Source: an uncultured Pseudomonas sp. (GTDB taxonomy: Bacteria > Pseudomonadota > Gammaproteobacteria > Pseudomonadales > Pseudomonadaceae). From it: a stretch of DNA of 8,941 nt. Below the pieces are notes generated by a model, which saw only the letters and a list, made by a program, of their open reading frames with translations, had not been told where the DNA came from and searched no databases. Location: positions 1 to 8,941 of the forward strand of contig CALMID010000155.1 of assembly GCA_937863915.1 (NCBI GenBank), given 5' to 3'. Of this stretch, positions 1-5,418 are shown piece by piece; position 1 is the stretch's first letter; every line of letters begins with the position of its first letter. The position numbers and the translations under genes were made by a program.

Positions 1-84
1 CGCATGGCAAAACTGCGCGAACAAATGGGAAGTGCCGAGCCGATCACGACACCTTCCGAGCCCACCTCCGCGGAAACCCCCTGA
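1..84 (+). CDS. C-terminal end of a probable type II secretion GspC/XcpP protein (partial)
   Basis: An open frame enters from the left edge and gives 27 residues (RMAKLREQMGSAEP... ending in AETP) before a TGA at 82-84. The next ATG, at 86, starts the secretin gene, so the two genes are one base apart, typical of translationally coupled operon partners. In Pseudomonas xcp loci the gene directly before xcpQ is xcpP, the inner-membrane GspC protein that links the secretin to the inner-membrane platform. The identification rests on this position. The tail itself is a charged stretch followed by a Pro/Thr/Ser-rich end and carries no diagnostic motif. The PDZ or coiled-coil part of GspC would lie outside the window. 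Confidence 0.6.
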   Translation, partial: RMAKLREQMGSAEPITTPSEPTSAETP

Positions 85-85
85 C

Positions 86-2026
86 ATGACGTTCAAGCTC
101 AACCACCTGTCGCTTGCCCTGGCTGCCGCACTGCTGGCCGCCCCTCCTCTGCTGCTGGCCACTGAAACCGGCATCCAGACCGTCGCCGGCCAGCAGGAAG
201 AACGCTGGACCATCAATCTCAAGGATGCCGAGCTGCGCGAGTTCGTTGATCAGGTGGCAGAAATCACCGGGCAAACCTTTGTCGTCGATCCTCGGGTCAA
301 GGGCCAGGTCAGCGTGGTATCGAAAACCGCACTGTCACTGAGCGAGGTCTACCAGCTGTTTCTCTCGGTCATGGCCACCCACGGTTTTACCGTGATCACC
401 CAGGGCGACCAGGCGCGCATCGTGCCCAACGCCGAAGCCAAGGCCGAAGCCAATGGTGGCCGCAATGCACCGGACAAGCTGGAAACCCGCCTGATCCAGG
501 TGCAGCACGGCTCGGTCGCCGAACTGATCCCGCTGATCCGGCCGCTGGTGCCGCAATACGGCCATCTGGCGGCAGTGACCTCGGCCAATGCCCTGATCAT
601 CAGTGACCGCAGCGCCAACATCAGCCGTGTCGAAGACCTGGTGCGCCAGCTCGACCAGAAGGGCGAGCACGATTACAGCGTGCTGAACCTGCGTCATGCC
701 TGGGTGGTGGATGCCGCCGAAGTCCTTAACAACGCCGTGGCCCGTGGCCAGAGCAAGGGCACCAGCGGCACCCAGGTCATCGCTGACACCCGCACCAACC
801 GCTTGATTCTGCTGGGTCCGCCGCAGGCCCGCGCGCGCCTGGTGGGCCTGGCCCAATCCCTCGACACACCCACCGAGCGCTCGGCCAACACCCGTGTGAT
901 TCGCCTGCGCCACAACGATGCCAAATCGCTGGCCGAAACCCTCGGCGATATTTCCGAACAGCTGAAGAAAGCCGATGGCGCTGGGGAAACAGCCGGCAAG
1001 CCGCAGAACATCATGATCCGCGCCGACGAGAGCCTCAACGCGCTGGTGCTGCTGGCCGAGCCCGACATGGTCGCGACCCTGGAAGACATTGTCCGCCAGC
1101 TCGATGTGCCGCGTGCTCAGGTGCTGGTGGAAGCGGCCATCGTCGAGGTCGCCGGCGATATCACCGATGCCCTGGGCGTACAGTGGGCGGTCGACGCTCG
1201 CGGCAGTACCGGTGGCCTCGGCGGCGTCAACTTCGGCAATACCGGCCTGTCGGTGGGCACCATCGTCAACGCCATCGCCAACAATACGATTCCGGAAAAC
1301 ACCACCCTGCCCGACGGCGCCATCATTGGCATCGGCACCGACAACTTCGGCGCGCTGATTACCGCCCTGTCGGCCAACAGCAAGAGCAACCTGCTGTCCA
1401 CGCCGAGCCTGCTGACCCTGGACAATCAGAAGGCTGAAATCCTCGTCGGCCAGAACGTACCCTTCCAGACCGGCTCTTACACAACAGCCACCGATGGCGC
1501 GAGCAACCCGTTCACCACCATCGAGCGCAAGGATATCGGCGTGACGCTCAAGGTCACCCCGCACATCAATGAAGGCCGCGTGCTGCGCCTGGAAATCGAG
1601 CAGGAAATCTCCTCGATTGCCCCAAGCACCTCGCTCAATTCGCAAGCTGTCGATCTGGTCACCAACAAGCGCTCGATCAAAAGCACCATCCTTGCCGAGG
1701 ACGGCCAGGTGGTCGTGCTCGGCGGCCTGATTCAGGATGACGTGACGCAGACCGACTCCAAGGTACCGCTGCTCGGCGACCTGCCGCTGATCGGTCGCCT
1801 GTTCCGCTCGACCAAGGACTCGCATATCAAGCGCAACCTGATGGTCTTCCTGCGCCCCAGCCTGGTTCGCGACAGTGCCGGTCTGGCCGCGCTGTCGGGC
1901 AAGAAGTACAGCGACATCCGCATCCTCGGTGACGAGAGCAACGACGCCAGCCGAGCCGTGCTGCCCACCTCGCCAGATCGGCTGTTCGACGGTCAGGGCG
2001 CACGCGCCATCGACCTGCGCCAGTAG
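86..2026 (+). CDS. xcpQ: Type II secretion system secretin GspD/XcpQ
   Basis: Outer-membrane secretin of the type II secretion system: a multimeric gated channel through which folded exoproteins leave the periplasm. The protein has 646 residues, close to the ~660 usual for XcpQ. Order seen: signal peptide with a Leu/Ala core (about 1-26); N0 domain about 36-112 (WTINLKDAELREF, then FVVDPRVKGQVSVVS); N1 about 133-193 (LIPLIRPLVPQYGHLAAV, ANALIISDRS); N2 about 197-262; N3 about 268-342; secretin barrel about 343-592 with LLSTPSLLTLDNQKAEI, the gate-side VPFQTGSYTT (458-467) and the hallmark VPLLGDLPLIGRLFRST (560-576); short C-terminal S-type tail 600-646. I chose the ATG at 86 because it gives a clean signal peptide and lies one base after the upstream stop. 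The longer frame from base 32 would overlap that gene and lose the signal peptide. The ribosome site is weak, consistent with coupling. The long runs shared with my memory of P. aeruginosa XcpQ make the assignment firm. Confidence 0.95.
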   Translation: MTFKLNHLSLALAAALLAAPPLLLATETGIQTVAGQQEERWTINLKDAELREFVDQVAEITGQTFVVDPRVKGQVSVVSKTALSLSEVYQLFLSVMATHGFTVITQGDQARIVPNAEAKAEANGGRNAPDKLETRLIQVQHGSVAELIPLIRPLVPQYGHLAAVTSANALIISDRSANISRVEDLVRQLDQKGEHDYSVLNLRHAWVVDAAEVLNNAVARGQSKGTSGTQVIADTRTNRLILLGPPQARARLVGLAQSLDTPTERSANTRVIRLRHNDAKSLAETLGDISEQLKKADGAGETAGKPQNIMIRADESLNALVLLAEPDMVATLEDIVRQLDVPRAQVLVEAAIVEVAGDITDALGVQWAVDARGSTGGLGGVNFGNTGLSVGTIVNAIANNTIPENTTLPDGAIIGIGTDNFGALITALSANSKSNLLSTPSLLTLDNQKAEILVGQNVPFQTGSYTTATDGASNPFTTIERKDIGVTLKVTPHINEGRVLRLEIEQEISSIAPSTSLNSQAVDLVTNKRSIKSTILAEDGQVVVLGGLIQDDVTQTDSKVPLLGDLPLIGRLFRSTKDSHIKRNLMVFLRPSLVRDSAGLAALSGKKYSDIRILGDESNDASRAVLPTSPDRLFDGQGARAIDLRQ

Positions 2027-2046
2027 CCGCCTAGCCAGCAACACCC

Positions 2047-2072
2047 AAAAGCCCCGCAATTGCGGGGCTTTT
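2047..2072 (+). terminator. Rho-independent terminator after xcpQ
   Basis: A perfect 26-base palindrome begins 20 bases after the xcpQ stop. Its core GCCCCGCAATTGCGGGGC is flanked by AAAA on the left and TTTT on the right, and the T run continues as TTTTGCTT. It is symmetrical, so it could also stop transcripts arriving from the opposite strand. Confidence 0.9.
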
Positions 2073-2260
2073 GCTTGGCCTGGTACGCATGATTGGAAAG
2101 CTGGATTGAGGAGTGAGGCATGAAACCCAACGAAGGGCTTCGCTGAGCTCAACACCAGCCGATGGCTTTTGCTCAAACCCCACCTTTACTCGACGCCCAG
2201 TTCAAGTCGGCGCCACTGCCGGCTCTGCCAGACAAAACCCTCAGGCTGTCCCACAAAAAG

Positions 2261-2288
2261 CAAAACCCCGGCCGAGGCCGGGGTTTTG
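2261..2288 (-). terminator. Rho-independent terminator after the dioxygenase gene
   Basis: Two 13-base arms (CAAAACCCCGGCC and GGCCGGGGTTTTG) separated by GA form a strong GC stem, 22 bases beyond the stop of the - strand dioxygenase gene. Read on the - strand, the stem is followed by a T-rich run (TTTTGCTTTTTG). It is also nearly symmetrical, giving back-to-back protection between the two convergent genes. Confidence 0.88.
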
Positions 2289-2310
2289 TTTGTAGCGCTT
2301 AACCTAGAGC

Positions 2311-5055
2311 TTACTTGTCTTCGTCACGCTGGTGCTTGAAGAACACACCACCATCACCGAAGGCCGAAGCGTTGAAGGCCGAGCTCAGCTCCATCTCGCC
2401 AATCTTGACCGCGCTGTTGCGGCGCTGAGTAGCGTAGTTCTTGCTGATCGACGGGAAGATCGAAGTCTTGATCTCCATCGAGGTGGCGTACACGTCATAC
2501 AGCTTGGTGCCGGCCGGCAGCGTCAGCAGATCGTTGCGGAAGTCATGCGCAGCGGTGCTGAAGCGGGTCTTCACTTCGGCGCGCGGCACGAAGTAAATCT
2601 GAGTCGGCGCCTTAGGCGTAGCCACTGCAGCACCAGTCTGGGTCACTTCAGCCATGTCATCCAGACGCAGCTTGGTCGGCTTGGCACTGACGACCGAGAA
2701 CAGGGTGGTGGTGCCCAGGGTCTCGTTCACTTCCGGCAGCACGTACTGCGACAGTTCGTTGGCGAAGAAGTTGTAGTTGGTGCCCTGACCCGAGAGGGTG
2801 TAGAGCGCCGACACGTTCTGCGACGGCTTGCCATCGACGAAGGCTTTCCACGCCAGGCCCGGGGCAAAGCCACGGTCAGCCGGATCGCCGGTCACCGACA
2901 GACGCAGCAGGCCACTGTTGGCACCCTGGAACAGACCGGTGTAGGGGTTGCCGGCCACGGGATTGAACTTGACCTTGGCCATCACGCCGTACGGGTGGAT
3001 CGGCTTCTCATAGCCAGCCGGCGCCACGTCGGTACGGTCCTGAACCTTCTTCCACAGGATCGAGCTGATCAGGCCACCGATATCCACCGGTTTCAGGGCT
3101 GGCAGTTCGCCCGGCTTGTACTGGGTACGCAGAGCGCCGTTGACCCACAGGTGTTCCTGCTTATCCGCCGCCTTCCAGCTTTCATAGTTGGACGGAATCT
3201 TCAGGCCCCAGGGTTTGAACGCGTTGTCAGCACCAGCCAGGCTGCTCGCCAGGGCCGGGTTGTGACGCTTGATCACGTCCACCATGGTGGTGTTTTCAAC
3301 CCAGTTGTAGCCTTCCGGGGTGTACACCTCTGGGGTGTAGTCCTTGGTGTAGAAGCGGTCAGCCATCAGACGACGCGAGGCGTTCATGATGAAGATCTGG
3401 AACGCGGTTTCACCGAAGGCGAAGCCTTCCGGACGCACGGTTTCAGCCAGCATACCGACCAGGGTATCGATCTTCTCGATGTCGTTGCTGTACAGGCGCT
3501 TCAGGTCGGCCAGGGTTTTGGCGTCGCTGGTGAGGTCCTCGAACTTGGTGATCGGGTTGAGGCCGATCTGACGGCGGAACTCGTTGTAACGCGGTACGCC
3601 ACGCTCACGGTCACGCAGAACGTCGATGGTCGCCACGTCGATGTTGCCAATCATCGGCATCGACAGGTTACGCAGGAAGTTCGGGTAGTTGTTGAGGGTC
3701 AGCGAGCCCGGGTTGGTGATACCGAAGGAGTACCACAGACGCTCGGCACCTTCGTTGCGCAGCATGCTTTCTGCGTCAGCGTCGCGGGTGTCCGGCAGAG
3801 CTACAGTCTTGCTCGGCACGTTGCTGCCGATGTCGTAGACCTGCACGTTGTCGCGCATCAGCGGGTGCATGCGGTAAACGGCAACGAACTCTTCGGTGAG
3901 GGTGAAGGGAACGCCATAGTTGTTCGGCGCAGCCGAACCGACGATACCGGTCAGCGCATGGTCGATGGCGCTGCTGCCCACTTCGCCGGAGGCATTCGGA
4001 TCGAAACCGAGGATCGCCTTGACGAAGGAGTCGGACTTGGCCAGGTCTTCGCGCAGTTTGCGCGCTTCGGCCTGGAAGTCATCACGCGGACCGCCCTGGC
4101 CGAGCAGACCCCACCAGTTGGAGTACATGGCACGCTCGGTGACCGGGTTGGCGATTACAGCCGGGGTCCATTCCACGGTGTGGATCTTGGCCATCAGCGC
4201 GGCGTTGATCAGACGGGCCTTGTCATACAGCCACTGATCGCTCTTGCCCGGGTATTTCTGCGCCAGCATGTCAGCAATGGCGTTGTGTTCCTTGGTGAAG
4301 ATCTGATGCAGCATGCTCAGACCGACCCACCAGTTGTTGTTGAAACCGGTGATCGGCTTGCCGGACAGCAGCTCGGTCGGCAGGGTGCCATCGGCATTGA
4401 TCTTCAGACGACCGCCCTGGAAGGTACGGATCGAATCGCTGGTGGCCTTGCTGCTACCGTAGATCTGCGAACCATCCCACCAGTGGGTGTTGTGGTTACG
4501 GAAGGTGCTTGGCTTGTTGGCGTCAGCGGCGGTACGGGTCGGGTCGGCCTGGGTACGCTGAACACTCATAGTCCCGGAGCCGAAGGCATCGCCAGCCGGC
4601 AGCGGCACCTGGATCGGGTTGCCCTCGGCATTCGCGCCGTGATCGAACCAGTCATGGGTCATGAACTGGATCCAGGCTGCGGCGATGAAGTTCAGGCTCG
4701 GCGCCGGCTTGAATTCGCCACGGGCCATGAGCACGTTACTGACTTCGCGCGGGTTGGGGCTGAGCAGGGTATCGGTCTCGGCATGGGCGGCAGCCGGATC
4801 AACGTTGCGACCGAAGCGGCGGTAAACCGAGCCCTCTGCCGGGTTGCTGAGGATGTTACAGGTACCATCCTCGGTACGCGCCGTCAGGCTGCGATCGTCA
4901 CACTTGATCGCGGCGTTGTACGGACCATAGTTTTCCAGGTCGAACAGGTTGTTTTTAAACAGTTCGCCGCGTTCGACCGCAAGCGTAATCAGACCGGCCA
5001 TTACGCCGAGAGTACCCAGCTTGGTTAGAGCTGGCCATGTGACCCATACAGCCAT
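2311..5055 (-). CDS. Alpha-dioxygenase-type haem peroxidase fused to a catalase-like domain
   Basis: Predicted fatty-acid alpha-dioxygenase: it would insert O2 at C2 of a fatty acid to give a 2-hydroperoxy acid, which can decay to an aldehyde one carbon shorter. Visible in 914 residues: a hydrophobic N-terminal segment (about 5-27), a possible membrane anchor or signal; the distal haem His in IQFMTHDWFDHG (His134); the substrate-carboxylate pair in KIHTVEWT (His292 and Thr297, the same +5 spacing as in plant alpha-dioxygenases); the catalytic Tyr394 and proximal His397 in VYRMHPL; and the Arg-rich ASRRLMADRFYT (about 559-570). Residues about 680-912 resemble catalase-like y4iL-type proteins: KPIHPYG (His687), GLLRLS, PGLAWKAFVDG, YNFFANEL, HDFRNDL and the C-terminal VFFKHQRDED. 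Plant enzymes are about 640 residues, so the tail is extra. A charged insert of about 30 residues lies near 322-352. The start at 5055 is backed by a GAGGAGA site six bases upstream. The regulator gene upstream is co-oriented but 363 bases away. The dioxygenase assignment is firm, the catalase-like part fairly firm, and the substrate unknown. Confidence 0.85.
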   Translation of the reverse strand: MAVWVTWPALTKLGTLGVMAGLITLAVERGELFKNNLFDLENYGPYNAAIKCDDRSLTARTEDGTCNILSNPAEGSVYRRFGRNVDPAAAHAETDTLLSPNPREVSNVLMARGEFKPAPSLNFIAAAWIQFMTHDWFDHGANAEGNPIQVPLPAGDAFGSGTMSVQRTQADPTRTAADANKPSTFRNHNTHWWDGSQIYGSSKATSDSIRTFQGGRLKINADGTLPTELLSGKPITGFNNNWWVGLSMLHQIFTKEHNAIADMLAQKYPGKSDQWLYDKARLINAALMAKIHTVEWTPAVIANPVTERAMYSNWWGLLGQGGPRDDFQAEARKLREDLAKSDSFVKAILGFDPNASGEVGSSAIDHALTGIVGSAAPNNYGVPFTLTEEFVAVYRMHPLMRDNVQVYDIGSNVPSKTVALPDTRDADAESMLRNEGAERLWYSFGITNPGSLTLNNYPNFLRNLSMPMIGNIDVATIDVLRDRERGVPRYNEFRRQIGLNPITKFEDLTSDAKTLADLKRLYSNDIEKIDTLVGMLAETVRPEGFAFGETAFQIFIMNASRRLMADRFYTKDYTPEVYTPEGYNWVENTTMVDVIKRHNPALASSLAGADNAFKPWGLKIPSNYESWKAADKQEHLWVNGALRTQYKPGELPALKPVDIGGLISSILWKKVQDRTDVAPAGYEKPIHPYGVMAKVKFNPVAGNPYTGLFQGANSGLLRLSVTGDPADRGFAPGLAWKAFVDGKPSQNVSALYTLSGQGTNYNFFANELSQYVLPEVNETLGTTTLFSVVSAKPTKLRLDDMAEVTQTGAAVATPKAPTQIYFVPRAEVKTRFSTAAHDFRNDLLTLPAGTKLYDVYATSMEIKTSIFPSISKNYATQRRNSAVKIGEMELSSAFNASAFGDGGVFFKHQRDEDK

Positions 5056-5060
5056 GGTGT

Positions 5061-5067
5061 TCTCCTC
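5061..5067 (-). promoter_or_regulatory. Ribosome binding site of the dioxygenase gene
   Basis: On the - strand GAGGAGA is followed by five bases (ACACC) and then the ATG ending at base 5055. It is a near-ideal Shine-Dalgarno and decides this start over the internal Met19. Confidence 0.8.
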
Positions 5068-5182
5068 GTTATTGTTGTGTGAAACGCAAGTGAGGTATCG
5101 GCAAGGCGCGACACCTGGCGACGGCCGGACTTACTCGGCTTTTGCCATGCTCGGCAGACTAAGGAAAAGCACCGGGTATCCC

Positions 5183-5200
5183 CCCCCTCCCGGGAGGGGG
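5183..5200. repeat. GC-only type palindrome in a C-run/G-run tract
   Basis: The sequence CCCCCTCCCGGGAGGGGG is an 18-base perfect palindrome, and the C and G runs extend it imperfectly to 5180-5208. Further G runs follow at 5218-5222 and 5225-5227. The pattern recalls the widespread extragenic repeats built on CCCTCTCCC...GGGAGAGGG, but this copy is more homopolymeric. It could form a hairpin, or a G-quadruplex on the + strand. Confidence 0.65.
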
Positions 5201-5250
5201 AAGGGGGGCATTGGCCAGGGGGATGGGTAGAAACTGCGACAGACCGCTCA

Positions 5251-5418
5251 GAATCTGTTTACGGTATCCTGGCCGTCGGCCATACGGCGTTAAAAACAGC
5301 CTCGGAATGCTCATTTACAGCTCGTAAACTCCGCTTCCTCGGCTGTTTTGACCAGCCGAAGGCTGTTACTGACGTAGCGCCTTGTCTGGCTCTAGTCCAA
5401 AAGATCGTAAACAGGTTC
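5251..5418. mobile_element. MITE-like element, 168 bp, with terminal inverted repeats and TCA flanks
   Basis: The left end GAATCTGTTTACG (5251-5263) and the right end CGTAAACAGGTTC (5406-5418) are 13-base inverted repeats with one mismatch. Both ends are directly flanked by TCA (5248-5250 and 5419-5421), as expected for a 3-bp target duplication. The inside has no coding frame of note. It holds a nested hairpin centred on 5321 (arms AAAACAGCC 5293-5301 and GGCTGTTTT 5341-5349; inner arms TTTAC 5314-5318 and GTAAA 5324-5328) and a small hairpin CAGCC-GAA-GGCTG (5353-5365). Size, ends and lack of a transposase fit a non-autonomous miniature element. A TNA-type 3-bp duplication is known for the IS1031 group of the IS5 family, a possible parent (from memory). 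It could instead be a large extragenic palindromic repeat. Confidence 0.65.
5293..5349 (-). terminator. Possible terminator of the regulator gene, inside the MITE-like element
   Basis: Read on the - strand, the arm AAAACAGCC is followed, after an imperfect stem and a five-base loop, by GGCTGTTTT running into TTA, giving a five-base T run (GGCTGTTTTTAA). It begins 70 bases after the regulator stop codon. The stem has mismatches near its middle, so the strength is uncertain. No other terminator is visible after this gene. Confidence 0.4.

Larger units (their letters stand above)
5056..5250. other. Upstream region of the dioxygenase gene; no clear promoter
   Basis: This gap must hold the dioxygenase promoter unless the gene is read from the regulator upstream. 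I see the ribosome site next to the gene, then about 100 bases of ordinary sequence with no convincing -35/-10 pair, then a G-rich palindromic tract (5180-5227). No small open frame with a believable ribosome site is visible. Confidence 0.5.

Noticed and set aside
2119..2160. A stretch (ATGAAACCCAACG...CTTCGCTGAGCTCAACACCAGCC) resembling remnants of extragenic repeats common in Pseudomonas
   Set aside because: It has only a short CGAAG/CTTCG inverted repeat and no clear ends, and without other copies in view it cannot be called a repeat. The 60-codon frame starting inside it has no coding features.
335..2176. A 613-residue open frame on the - strand opposite xcpQ
   Set aside because: It is a mirror frame of the secretin, of low-complexity composition with no motifs, and it would cross the xcpQ terminator.
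2332..5028. An 898-residue open frame on the + strand opposite the dioxygenase gene
   Set aside because: It is antisense to a gene with clear family motifs, has no recognisable domain, is rich in His, Arg, Gly and Val as mirror frames of GC-rich genes are, and lacks a ribosome site.
5131..5147. TGGCAAAAGCC on the - strand as a sigma-54 (-24/-12) promoter for the dioxygenase
   Set aside because: The required GC doublet at the -12 spacing is missing.
5251..5418. An integron attC recombination site
   Set aside because: The ends GAATCTGTTTACG/CGTAAACAGGTTC do not fit the attC core sites, and no gene cassette or integrase is present.
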